DNA of 64,000 nt, taken from assembly GCA_964587815.1 (NCBI GenBank), contig CAZPMH010000002.1:1-64000 (forward strand), in the 5' to 3' direction. Positions 16,769-24,664 of this stretch are shown piece by piece. A program made the position numbers and the translations under genes. Origin of the DNA: UBA1672 sp964587815. GTDB taxonomy: Bacteria > Pseudomonadota > Alphaproteobacteria > Micavibrionales > Micavibrionaceae. Position 1 is the first letter of the stretch. Each line of letters begins with the position of its first letter. The notes under the pieces were generated by a model. That model was not told where the DNA came from, made no database searches, and worked only from the letters and a program-made list of their open reading frames with translations.

Positions 16769-17512
16769 TTAGTAAGCCATCATCTCAAATGGCTGATAGA
16801 GACGTAAGTCTTTAAGGCGCGTTTGCTTTGCGTTCATCAAATTATACATCGCAACCTTATCTTGCGCGCTGCTGATGATGACTTCAGGGTAGATGACAGA
16901 GTAATAATCCGGCTCTTTAAAAATCAAAAGAAGGATCTTCTCGTTCAATGTAATCCATCCATTTAAAACGACGACGAAGCGTTGAATTTCGGCTTCATGA
17001 CGTTTCAGCATGGTTTTGGTGCTCAAATATTTTTCCGGCTCTTGATCCAGCTCAGATTTGAGACTTTGCAGTTCGTTTTCAAGGTGCTGTTTCCAGAAAT
17101 CAGCAATCACTTTGGCTCTTCTGACATTGACGATTTGCTCTTTAAGAAAATCTTCGTCTTCGTAAATGCGCGCATCACCAACACTTTGCATGTACCGTCT
17201 TATTTCGTAGCCGTAATGGTCATATTTTGGAGGTATAACTTCCGTTACGCCTTCCACAACCCTTTTGACGCGGTTTTGTATGTCTTGTACTTCGGGTAGT
17301 TTTACAAATCTTGCTTTTGCAAGAATGGGTGCGTTCGGCGGAATCTCGTCTTCATCAACAAAAATGGAGTTTGACCCCAATTTCGGCATGAAGACATCTT
17401 CATAGCTTGTATCGAAAGTCGGCCTTTCCATTTGGTTGCGCTTCGCCAGCGTGCTAAATGGAAAAGCTACGATCAAAATCAAACTGTAAATAATAAAATA
17501 TTTTAAACGCAC
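16769..17512 (-). CDS. Hypothetical exported protein, 247 aa
   Basis: The N-terminus is a Sec signal peptide (MRLKYFIIYSLILIVAFPFSTLAK), cleaved probably after Ala in TLA. The mature protein has a helical, charged central region (EDFLKEQIVNVRRAKVIADFWKQHLENELQSLKSEL) suggesting coiled coil. No recognised domain. It lies between folD (convergent) and icd (same strand, 47 bp upstream), and may share the icd transcript. It is probably periplasmic. Confidence 0.65.
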   Translation of the reverse strand: MRLKYFIIYSLILIVAFPFSTLAKRNQMERPTFDTSYEDVFMPKLGSNSIFVDEDEIPPNAPILAKARFVKLPEVQDIQNRVKRVVEGVTEVIPPKYDHYGYEIRRYMQSVGDARIYEDEDFLKEQIVNVRRAKVIADFWKQHLENELQSLKSELDQEPEKYLSTKTMLKRHEAEIQRFVVVLNGWITLNEKILLLIFKEPDYYSVIYPEVIISSAQDKVAMYNLMNAKQTRLKDLRLYQPFEMMAY

Positions 17513-17559
17513 TTTTATCTCGGTGTTATTAACTATTTAACATTTGAATATATCAAAAA

Positions 17560-19157
17560 TTATTCCCCTTGTGCAAGAGTATAGCCACGTTCGCCGTCGA
17601 AGTTATAAAGAGCCTCAAGCTTAATGAATTCAAGCCCGGCGGCCTTTATTGCGCTTAATTGGGCGATCAAATCATCGTGAGATGGTGCGTCGCCGATAAA
17701 ACGCAAGCACCAGTGATCAGAACAAAATGTGCCGGGGTGACCGTCAGGCCACACTTTTACACCGCGATTGGCGATAAGTTTAAGCGCCACTCCACCTGTT
17801 TCTGCTTTATCTAAAATCGCCGCCAGATCACCTGCCGTGCCGTTCCATTCAATGTAGATGTCTGCGCCGACAAGCGTTTTTTCCTGTTCAACGCGAGGTT
17901 TGAGCGGCGGAATGGCTGTGCCGCCGCCTTCTGCGTTTTCACCGTAATCAACAACGGGGAACGTACTTGGTGTTTGCCCCATGCGTTCGATAACGGCGTT
18001 TGCAAATTCCTGCGTGTTGACGCGCTGCTTACTGAGCCCATCATCATAAATATCGCCTGTATGGATGCCATCTTCGAGGGTTTTATACCACGCATTATGC
18101 ACTTTTGCGGCGATATCGCTTTGCCCGATATGGTTGAGCATCAGCACCGCGCCGAGCAACAAGCCCGACGGGTTGGCGATGCCCTGCCCTGCGATATCGG
18201 GGGCTGAGCCGTGGACAGCCTCAAACATGCCGAAATCATCGCCGATATTGCAAGAACCACCCAAACCGACAGAGCCTGTAATTTCAACCGCGACGTCGGA
18301 GATGATATCGCCGTACAGGTTTTCGGTGACGATTACATCAAAGTCATCAGGGCGTGCGGCGATACGCGCCGTGCCGATGTCGATGATATAAAACTCCTGT
18401 TCAATCTCGGGGTATTCCTTGCCGATTTCGTCAAAGGTGCGGTGGAACAGGCCATCAGCCATTTTCATGATGTTGTCTTTGGCCATGCAGGTGACTTTTT
18501 TGCGGCCGTTCGCCTTTGCATATTCGAATGCGTAGCGAATGATGCGCTCTGATCCCGGGCGGGAGATCAGTTTGATAGATTGCACAACGTCTTGGGTTTG
18601 GCGATGTTCGATGCCTGCGTATAAATCTTCTTCATTTTCGCGAATAATCACGATGTTCATGTCGGGGAAGTGCGTTTCCACATAAGGGTGATAGGCCACA
18701 CACGGGCGCACATTCGCGTAAAGGCCGAGTGATTTGCGCACCGTGACATTTAGGGATTTAAAGCCGCCGCCCTGCGGGGTTGTGATCGGGGCCTTAAGGA
18801 AGACTTTCGTGCGCCGCAGGCTCTCCCACGCGCTGTCTTCTATTCCTGTGAGCGTGCCGCGTTTATAGACGGCTTCGCCAATCTCGATTTCTTCGATGTC
18901 TAATCTTGCGCCTGCGGCCTCTAAGATACGCAATGTCGCATCCATAATTTCGGGGCCGATACCGTCACCTCTGGCAACTGTGATGGNNNNNNNNNNNNNN
19001 NNNNNNNNNNNNNNNNNNNNNNNNNNNNNNNNNNNNNNNNNNNNNNNNNNNNNNNNNNNNNNNNNNNNNNNNNNNNNNNNNNNNNNAATGTCGCATCCAT
19101 AATTTCGGGGCCGATACCGTCACCTCTGGCAACTGTGATGGGGGTGTTTGCGGTCAC
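17560..19157 (-). CDS. icd: Isocitrate dehydrogenase, interrupted by an assembly gap
   Basis: The protein matches the about 480-residue isocitrate dehydrogenase of alphaproteobacteria and Rickettsia: ITVARGDGIGPEIMDA at the N-terminus, KAPITTPQGGGFKSLNVTVRK, IIRENEEDLYAGIEHRQT, NLYGDIISDVAVEITGSVGLGGS, and a C-terminal extension beyond the catalytic core. It converts isocitrate to 2-oxoglutarate in the TCA cycle. A run of 100 N (18987-19086) falls in codons near the N-terminus, and identical 55-bp segments flank it. Removing the N run plus one copy gives 1443 bases, 481 codons, in frame. The start is GTG at 19157, with AAGGAG upstream. Confidence 0.93.
18932..18986. repeat. 55-bp segment duplicated across the assembly gap (left copy)
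   Basis: These 55 bases are identical to 19087-19141 on the other side of the N run. An exact contig-end duplication of this length, followed by exactly 100 N, is a scaffolding artefact rather than biology. Confidence 0.95.
18987..19086. other. Scaffold gap of 100 N
   Basis: Exactly 100 undetermined bases lie inside icd. The flanks are the two copies of the 55-bp contig overlap, so little or no real sequence is likely to be missing. Confidence 0.99.
19087..19141. repeat. 55-bp segment duplicated across the assembly gap (right copy)
   Basis: Identical to 18932-18986. Collapsing the two copies and the N run restores one continuous icd reading frame. Confidence 0.95.
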
Positions 19158-19241
19158 TCTATACTCTCCTTAACGCAATGATTTTTGACAATGAAATGCC
19201 TGAACAGACGCAAAGAGTGTATGAGATTTATCGCGCGATGA

Positions 19242-19820
19242 CTAGCCCGTATTTTGTGATGGCTTGCGTTTGGGAACAAGTGTGTGATTTGTCGGCTGTG
19301 TCTTTGGTTGCGGGTTCCAGAAGATGACATCGCGCAAGGGCGCTGATTTTTTGTCTTCGCTGCGTTTATAGACGTAGATGCCGAGAACGGAAAGCCCCAC
19401 CGTCCAGATTGCGCTGAGGTTGCTCATGGCGGCCATGACCACGCCCGCTTTATCGGTGTCGAACATAATCACGTATGCAATGCCGAGCATCTGCGCCGCC
19501 CATGTAAGCGCCATGAGGTAGCCGAAGGTCGGGCGCATGCGGCGGACATATTTATCCTCTGATGCGATTTCCGCGCGCAAGGATGCGTTGATTTCAGAGA
19601 GCGCGTTTTTGTAATTTTCTATCTCCATTTGTGCCATTTTTTCGGTGTGACGGTTGGCCTCGGCGACTTGTTCGGGCGTGATTTGACCGCGCTGCAGGGC
19701 GTCGTTCACTTTCTGCAGCGCGTCAGATGCGGTTTTGGTGACGGGGGTATCAATTGCGCCCAGCGCCGCGCCGACAATGGCGATCAGTGCAGGCAGGCCG
19801 ATGGTGGTGATAAGTGACAT
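19242..19820 (-). CDS. GTA-type 3-TM holin
   Basis: The 192-residue protein has an N-terminal TM segment (PALIAIVGAALGAI), a helical linker (VNDALQRGQITPEQVAEANRH) and, after SEDKYVRRMRPTFGYLMALTWAAQMLG, two more TM segments. This matches the GTA_holin_3TM family. It would permeabilise the inner membrane to release the lysin from the podovirus-like cluster. It is the last gene of the cluster, next to icd. The gene ends in TAG, showing that amber is used as a stop here. A composite R2+R1 repeat begins 21 bp upstream of its ATG. Confidence 0.8.
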   Translation of the reverse strand: MSLITTIGLPALIAIVGAALGAIDTPVTKTASDALQKVNDALQRGQITPEQVAEANRHTEKMAQMEIENYKNALSEINASLRAEIASEDKYVRRMRPTFGYLMALTWAAQMLGIAYVIMFDTDKAGVVMAAMSNLSAIWTVGLSVLGIYVYKRSEDKKSAPLRDVIFWNPQPKTQPTNHTLVPKRKPSQNTG

Positions 19821-19840
19821 GATGAGTTCCTTGCTTATTA

Positions 19841-19957
19841 AAAGGCCAACAAAGCGTTGCTTTGCTTGGCATCTGAGGGTGGAGAGGTTTTCAAAGATGT
19901 CATTCCGAGCGTAGTCGAGGAATCTAAAAAAGATCTCTCCACTTCGGTCGAGATGAC
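19841..19957. repeat. Composite R2+R1 palindromic repeat upstream of the holin gene
   Basis: R2: GGCCAACAAAGC pairs with GCTTTGCTTGGC with the same single bulge as the other copies. Its outer pair GCCAA/TTGGC replaces the usual GCGAA/TTCGC, a compensatory change. R1 follows at 19899-19957. It lies between the holin start and the SleB stop. Confidence 0.8.
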
Positions 19958-19960
19958 AGG

Positions 19961-20482
19961 TTAAGCATCCACCAGCTTGTAAAAAATGTGGTCGCGGATG
20001 GTGGTGGTTGGGGTTTTGCCTTTTGCCCAGTACGGCATGATGTAATCGGCGTGGTAATGGGTTGCGCCGCCGGTGTTATCTTCCAGCACATCAGCAACGG
20101 CGCGGCGGGCGATGCGCAGGCAGGTGGCGAAATACAGATTTTTTTCATCAACGTCCTGGAGTTTTTTGAAATTCGGGTCGGTGCGGTTCCAACAGGAGAA
20201 TTGATACGGTTTCTGGCAGACCTGAATAATATTATTCCCCCACCAGAATTTGCCGCCTCGGCTTTGCGCGATTTCGACGCGGTTCAGCACCACATTGGCG
20301 ACGGCGATCAGGCCGTCATCCCCCTGCCCGCGTGCCTCTCCCCACAGGGTGCGGGCGAGCACATCAACAGTTATGTCGTCGTAAAAATCCTGCATGGATT
20401 TGTCTTCTTCTTTTGTTTTTGACTTATCTTTGATTGTGTTTGTTTTGCCGCAAATCGCGGTGAGCTTCGGACGTTTGAACAT
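19961..20482 (-). CDS. SleB-type cell wall hydrolase (phage endolysin)
   Basis: The 173-residue protein carries a Hydrolase_2/SleB domain from about residue 38: LARTLWGEARGQGDDGLIAVANVVLNR contains the catalytic Glu (WGEARG), followed by conserved FSCWN and ATHYHADYIMPYW. These enzymes cleave peptidoglycan. Its place beside the holin and near the terminase makes it the probable endolysin. Start at 20482 follows AAAGAGAA; an internal start at MQDFYDD is possible. No signal peptide is present. Confidence 0.85.
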   Translation of the reverse strand: MFKRPKLTAICGKTNTIKDKSKTKEEDKSMQDFYDDITVDVLARTLWGEARGQGDDGLIAVANVVLNRVEIAQSRGGKFWWGNNIIQVCQKPYQFSCWNRTDPNFKKLQDVDEKNLYFATCLRIARRAVADVLEDNTGGATHYHADYIMPYWAKGKTPTTTIRDHIFYKLVDA

Positions 20483-20498
20483 TGTTTTCTCTTTCTTT

Positions 20499-20837
20499 TT
20501 ATGGGGTGGGTTTATCGGTATTGCGGGATGCGCTGAGGCTTTCGGCTTTCAGAGCGGTGGTGTCGAGTTTGACCTCAATGCGCAGCAGGTGTTCGATGAT
20601 GCGGGTCTCGACCGCGCGCAAATCCTGCTGCGAGGCATAGTTTTTGGCAATTTCGAGTTTAAAGCCGTGCAAAGCCTCGCGCAGTTGGTCGCATCGGCGA
20701 TCGAGCGTGATTTTCATCTCGTCCACTTCGCGGTTGGTTTCGGAGCGCGTGCGCCAGATCATAAAAAGCAGGCCGCTGAGCGCGGGCAGATCAACGACAG
20801 TGATCCACCACAGGAGGTCTTGGGATATTTGGGTCAT
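20499..20837 (-). CDS. Small phage membrane protein with coiled coil
   Basis: From ATG 20837 (AAGGAT site) the 112-residue protein has one N-terminal TM helix (LLWWITVVDLPALSGLLFMIW) then a charged coiled-coil region. It lies between terL and the SleB lysin. An i-spanin or accessory lysis role fits the topology (one TM, periplasmic or cytosolic coil), but this is inference. An open frame continues upstream through an R2 repeat and is not taken as coding. Confidence 0.6.
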   Translation of the reverse strand: MTQISQDLLWWITVVDLPALSGLLFMIWRTRSETNREVDEMKITLDRRCDQLREALHGFKLEIAKNYASQQDLRAVETRIIEHLLRIEVKLDTTALKAESLSASRNTDKPTP

Positions 20838-20860
20838 TTTAAAAATCCTTGATTTTTTTA

Positions 20861-21005
20861 TTCGCGAACAACGCTTTAGCGAAGCAAAATGATGTTTTGC
20901 TTCGCTCGCGTTGCTTCGCATCTAAGGGTGGCTAAATTTTCGGAAATGTCATTCCGAGCGTAGTCGAGGAATCTAAAAAGATCTCTCCACTTCGGTCGAG
21001 ATGAC
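20861..21005. repeat. Composite nested R2+R1 palindromic repeat upstream of a phage gene
   Basis: Two palindromes are nested: the outer CGCGAACAACGC with GCGTTGCTTCGC, the inner AGCGAAGCAAAA with TTTTGCTTCGCT around TGATG. The R1 palindrome follows at 20948-21005. The R2 edge is 24 bp from the start of the small membrane protein and R1 ends 12 bp before the terL stop. Confidence 0.8.
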
Positions 21006-21016
21006 AGTGGTACGTA

Positions 21017-22498
21017 TTAAACATTAAAATCTGTGTTGGCTTTGTGTTGGGGTTTGCCAAGCATCCAGTTATGGCGGCCGATACCGCGCAGGCGTTCGAG
21101 GCGGTCGGGGTGGAGGGAGAGTGCGCCCGCAACCGCGTCGAGGCCGTCATCTTTTGCGCCCTTTGCGCTTGGTTGCCATTCGCGCATTTCCATCATGAAG
21201 GGCGTTTTGGCGACATTGTCATGTACGTATAGCCTGCCCGCCGCCATGATCGCGTCAAAGCTCTCAATAATGCGCACGGCCTTGTTTTTGGTGCTGTATG
21301 CCTCTTGCACGCGAGTCGGGGTTTTGGCCTTTACCAATTCATTGCGCAAGATGTTGGGCAAAAACCCGCCGATGCCGTTGGTCTCCACCGCGATGCTGGG
21401 AAGGTGGAATTCCTTTGCCAGTTGGGCGACGATGCGTGCCTGTTGCGTGGCTTCGTCGCGTTCGTCCCGTTCATTGACGCGGATATATTCGATGTGTTGC
21501 AGGAAGTAATTCCCGCCCTGATCGGCGAAGATAACCGCGCACACGCTGTTATCGCCCTTTGCCGACCCAAAGGCCGGATCCCACCAGCAGGCGGCGGCGA
21601 CCATTTTGTTTGACCCGATATAGAGTTCGCGGACGAATTTATCGTAGACCACCTCACCGCTATAGGGTTTGAGCAGGTCAGGATTGAGACGCCCATCCAT
21701 GATGTTGACGGGTTTCAGCAGCATCTGGCTGTTGAATTTGTTGGGGCCTGTTTGGGTTTTGATCTGCTCAATCGCCTCCTTGGTGTAGCGTTCGGGCCAG
21801 CGGCTGTTGCCGTTTTCATCGGTGATCGGCAGGGTTAAGCGTTTGAAACCATCTAAAAATACGCCCTCCTCCCCGATTTCAGTGCGGGCGGTGTCGGCGT
21901 AGATGGAATAATAGGTGTGCGGCGTGCCGACATAGAGCTGCATGCCGCCTGCAATCAGCACGTAGGCGATTTCGGAGAGGCGCTCGCGCAAATTCTCCCG
22001 CTTTTCCGCGCTATCGCAGGTGTTAGGCACTTCAACGTCGTCGCAAATCACGATATCAGCGCGGCTTCCAGTGATGTTGGAGGTCACGCCCTTTGCCAGC
22101 ATGGAGGGGTCGCGCAGTTCCAGCGGCCTTTTCACCGTGAAGCGGTCAGACGCCCATTGATCGGCGGATTTCGGCCTCATATTGCCCGTTAGCGGGTGGC
22201 GTTCGATGATGCGTTTAACGTTACGCACCATCTTTTTCGCCAGTGTGAAATCGGCGGCGAGCACAAGAATGCGTGTGTTCGGCTCGCGGTAGAGCAACCA
22301 CGCGCAGAACAGGCCGACAAGCGTCGATTTTCCCGCCGAACGGAACGCCATGAGCAGGAGCTGCGTGTCTCCTGCTTTGTGCGCGGCCTCCAGCCAGTGC
22401 GCCATATCAAGGTGGAGGGTTGGTGTTTTGAGGTTCTGGCGTTGATTCCAAAGCACGGTGAACAGCTTGAAATCCGCATCGGTGATGGTGGTCGTCAT
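21017..22498 (-). CDS. terL: Phage terminase large subunit, T7 gp19-like
   Basis: The 493-residue protein is a packaging motor. Its N-terminal ATPase has a P-loop-like motif MAFRSAGKST (residues 50-59) and a Walker B ADIVICDDVEV. Its C-terminal RNase H-fold nuclease has WWDPAFGSAKGDNSVCAVIFAD with the first catalytic Asp and AVETNGIGG further on. The composition fits the T7-like podovirus terminase group. It follows the probable small subunit by 3 bp. It would package DNA into the procapsid made by the other genes of the cluster. Confidence 0.9.
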   Translation of the reverse strand: MTTTITDADFKLFTVLWNQRQNLKTPTLHLDMAHWLEAAHKAGDTQLLLMAFRSAGKSTLVGLFCAWLLYREPNTRILVLAADFTLAKKMVRNVKRIIERHPLTGNMRPKSADQWASDRFTVKRPLELRDPSMLAKGVTSNITGSRADIVICDDVEVPNTCDSAEKRENLRERLSEIAYVLIAGGMQLYVGTPHTYYSIYADTARTEIGEEGVFLDGFKRLTLPITDENGNSRWPERYTKEAIEQIKTQTGPNKFNSQMLLKPVNIMDGRLNPDLLKPYSGEVVYDKFVRELYIGSNKMVAAACWWDPAFGSAKGDNSVCAVIFADQGGNYFLQHIEYIRVNERDERDEATQQARIVAQLAKEFHLPSIAVETNGIGGFLPNILRNELVKAKTPTRVQEAYSTKNKAVRIIESFDAIMAAGRLYVHDNVAKTPFMMEMREWQPSAKGAKDDGLDAVAGALSLHPDRLERLRGIGRHNWMLGKPQHKANTDFNV

Positions 22499-22501
22499 TT
22501 C

Positions 22502-22813
22502 TTATGATCCTTTATATTTATCCAGCTCGGTTTCGGCTGTTTCGATCATTTTGCGTAAATCTTCGTCGCTTGTTTCTGTGTCTTGCTCAGGTTCAGGCAA
22601 GCCGGCGATTTTGGCGAGTTTGACCAGCAATTCGATATGAGCAATGGCGACCTTCAGCGCGTCGTGATGTTTTTTGAAATCAGCGGCGAGCGTCGGTGTT
22701 TCGGTGGATTCGGGTTGATCCGAAAAGGTTTTGTACGATTGGATGGCTGTTTTCAGGGCAAGGGGCAGAAATGCGGCGACGCGGTCGCGCATCTCTTCTC
22801 TTCGATGAGGCAT
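22502..22813 (-). CDS. Probable phage terminase small subunit
   Basis: The 103-residue helical, acidic protein immediately precedes terL (3 bp), where small terminase subunits usually lie. The helical sequence LKVAIAHIELLVKLAKIAGLP is compatible with an oligomerisation helix. It has no clear HTH, so the assignment rests mainly on position and size. An R3 hairpin group lies directly upstream. Confidence 0.55.
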   Translation of the reverse strand: MPHRREEMRDRVAAFLPLALKTAIQSYKTFSDQPESTETPTLAADFKKHHDALKVAIAHIELLVKLAKIAGLPEPEQDTETSDEDLRKMIETAETELDKYKGS

Positions 22814-22836
22814 GATGTTTCCTTAAGTTTTTAATA

Positions 22837-22861
22837 TTTAACCTTCGTAAACTCGGTTAAA
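22837..22861. repeat. R3 hairpin repeat, copy 1
   Basis: TTTAACC, an 11-base loop (TTCGTAAACTC), then GGTTAAA. It is one of four complete 25-bp hairpins in the window and is followed by GTCGCATGGAGTTGGC, shared with copy 2. Confidence 0.7.
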
Positions 22862-22908
22862 GTCGCATGGAGTTGGCTTTTGAGGTGAAGGCACGGGAGT
22901 CTTTAATG

Positions 22909-22933
22909 TTCAACCTTCACAAGCTCGGTTGAA
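22909..22933. repeat. R3 hairpin repeat, copy 2
   Basis: TTCAACC-TTCACAAGCTC-GGTTGAA. Compared with copy 1, one base is changed in each arm so that pairing is preserved. It is followed by GTCGCGCGGAGTTGGC. Confidence 0.7.
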
Positions 22934-22984
22934 GTCGCGCGGAGTTGGCATTGCAGATGCAGGCGCGATGGTTTTTGTAGGAGA

Positions 22985-23009
22985 CCTAACCAAGTTTACG
23001 CAGGTTAGG
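22985..23009. repeat. R3 hairpin repeat, copy 3, inverted
   Basis: CCTAACC-AAGTTTACGCA-GGTTAGG, the reverse orientation of the family, with further compensatory changes in the stem. It ends two bases before the stop of the GH25 gene. Confidence 0.7.
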
Positions 23010-23011
23010 CT

Positions 23012-23701
23012 TTATAAAGCACGGGCGTTTAGATCAACAGGGCCGGAGATGCCGTTGATGCGGGCGTTATCGGCGTATTGCCAGATGGCCCATTGGGGGA
23101 ACAGTTCGGCGTTTGGCGCGCCGAAAATACTGCGCACCCATAACGGATAGGCTTCGTATTCCGTGCCCTGCAGGTAATCACGATAGAAATCTGCCGTGAC
23201 GTAGAGCACGGGCTGTTGGTCATAGAGCCGTGTAATGCGTTTGACGTAGGTGTCTAATTCTCGCAAAAAGTCTTCTTTTGCTGGGCGGGCGGAGCAGTTG
23301 CCGACATATTCCAGATCAATCGCGGGGGGCAATGCGCCCTGCTCCACGGGGACGGAAGCGATGAAATTATCGGCCTGCGTTTTGCCCGCGCGGCATAGGG
23401 TGAAGAAATGATACGCGCCGACGTTCAGCCCTGCGGCTCTGGCTTGTGTCCAGTTGTCTTGGAATTTTGTGTCTTTGAAATCGCCGCCTTCGGTCGCCTT
23501 GATGTAGACGAAGCCGTATTTGCTCTGGTCAATTTCGTTCCATCTGATCTCCCCCTGATGGTGGGAGACATCGAGGCCGTGAACGGGGTACGCCTCATGG
23601 CTCGGGCTGTTGAAACGCCATAGCCCCGTATGGTACGTGACCAACGGCGCGGCGATCAGCGCGATAAGGCAGATGAGTGATAAAATAATGGCTTTGATCA
23701 T
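23012..23701 (-). CDS. GH25 lysozyme (muramidase)
   Basis: The 229-residue protein has an N-terminal signal or anchor helix (MIKAIILSLICLIALIAAPL) and a GH25 domain. GLDVSHHQG holds the conserved Asp44, VYIKATEG is the second strand motif, and AIDLEYVGN holds the catalytic Asp129/Glu131 pair. It cleaves the glycan backbone of peptidoglycan. It overlaps the upstream membrane-protein gene by 4 bp. This is the second of three peptidoglycan-degrading enzymes in the cluster. Confidence 0.9.
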   Translation of the reverse strand: MIKAIILSLICLIALIAAPLVTYHTGLWRFNSPSHEAYPVHGLDVSHHQGEIRWNEIDQSKYGFVYIKATEGGDFKDTKFQDNWTQARAAGLNVGAYHFFTLCRAGKTQADNFIASVPVEQGALPPAIDLEYVGNCSARPAKEDFLRELDTYVKRITRLYDQQPVLYVTADFYRDYLQGTEYEAYPLWVRSIFGAPNAELFPQWAIWQYADNARINGISGPVDLNARAL

Positions 23702-24042
23702 GATCCGTGTGTGCTCCCAGTTTCGTAGGCTTTTTTAAAACCGTAATTCAAAAACATGAACGGAACAATGGCTACGATAAAAACTAGCACTAACATAAAG
23801 ATCGGCTCGTGTATGAAATACCACCAATCAATCAGGCAAGCGTTGTTTTCACTGACTTTGATGTGATGATATTCGTCTGCGGGTACGTGGATGCAATATT
23901 CACGCAAGTTGTCACCGTGAAACGATAGATACAAAACCGCGATAGAAAATAACACCCATACGAATGACGCAATGCGGATATAGTATTTGCAGGCCACATG
24001 CGCATAAAAAATCGTTCTTGGTCTTAGTCCAGTTTCTTCCAC
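23698..24042 (-). CDS. Small membrane protein, 114 aa, prophage-associated
   Basis: There are two TM helices (about residues 23-42 and 80-101), separated by a roughly 35-residue hydrophilic loop containing two Cys (EYCIHVPADEYHH... NNACLIDWW). It is translationally coupled to the GH25 gene (4-bp overlap) and overlaps the transglycosylase gene by 19 bp. Base composition is more AT-rich than the structural genes. No family is recognised; an immunity or lysis accessory role is only a guess. Confidence 0.55.
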   Translation of the reverse strand: MEETGLRPRTIFYAHVACKYYIRIASFVWVLFSIAVLYLSFHGDNLREYCIHVPADEYHHIKVSENNACLIDWWYFIHEPIFMLVLVFIVAIVPFMFLNYGFKKAYETGSTHGS

Positions 24043-24635
24043 GGTTTTTCTCTGTAAACCTCTCCAATATATTCACCAAATTCGTTGGTTTTCTCTCGCC
24101 CCATGTAATTCCAAATAGAGCCTATTTTTTCTGGTGTTGGTTTTTTTATACGATTGCTAATTCTTTTAAGCAAGATTGTAGCAGCTTCAATGTTATTTTC
24201 GGAGTCGTACATATCTTCAGGCTTTTTCCCAATGAGCTTTGACCAGCGGTTCTTTTGAATGTTCATTGGAAGTGGACTTTCAGAAAATTTTAAATCATCA
24301 GACCATTTATTAAGAACAATTTTGTGGCCTCTCGCATTTTCAGCATACATAACAGACCGTATTAAATCAGGATCAAGGTTATGTTTTTGCGCCTGCCTTA
24401 AAATTTTTTCATCATTATCTTGAACCGCTTTCTTGCCGTAACTATCGAACGTCCTGACCTCATCAACTGTTTCATCAAATGCGTTTTGTACTGCGCCTAA
24501 TATGCCAGAAGGTTTTGTACGTTTTGTCTGTTTGATCTCGAAAAGCGCAGGTGTGTCTTCGAGAATAGATTTCTCTCGCTCTTCCGGCTTATTGAGGACA
24601 GGGCGAAACGGACCCATAATTTGTTGTTGGGACAT
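24024..24635 (-). CDS. SLT-type lytic transglycosylase, virion-associated candidate
   Basis: The 203-residue protein has a lysozyme-like SLT domain from about residue 90: LDPDLIRSVMYAENARGH holds the catalytic Glu, LPMNIQKNRWSKL corresponds to the second motif, and YDSENNIEAATILLKRI and IGSIWNYMG to the helix pair that closes the fold. T7-like phages carry such a domain in an internal ejection protein, and this short protein may play that role. The gene is AT-rich relative to its neighbours, so it may be a replacement. Confidence 0.7.
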   Translation of the reverse strand: MSQQQIMGPFRPVLNKPEEREKSILEDTPALFEIKQTKRTKPSGILGAVQNAFDETVDEVRTFDSYGKKAVQDNDEKILRQAQKHNLDPDLIRSVMYAENARGHKIVLNKWSDDLKFSESPLPMNIQKNRWSKLIGKKPEDMYDSENNIEAATILLKRISNRIKKPTPEKIGSIWNYMGREKTNEFGEYIGEVYREKPWKKLD

Positions 24636-24664
24636 ATTATTTTCTCCAATTTTAAGGGTTGAAA

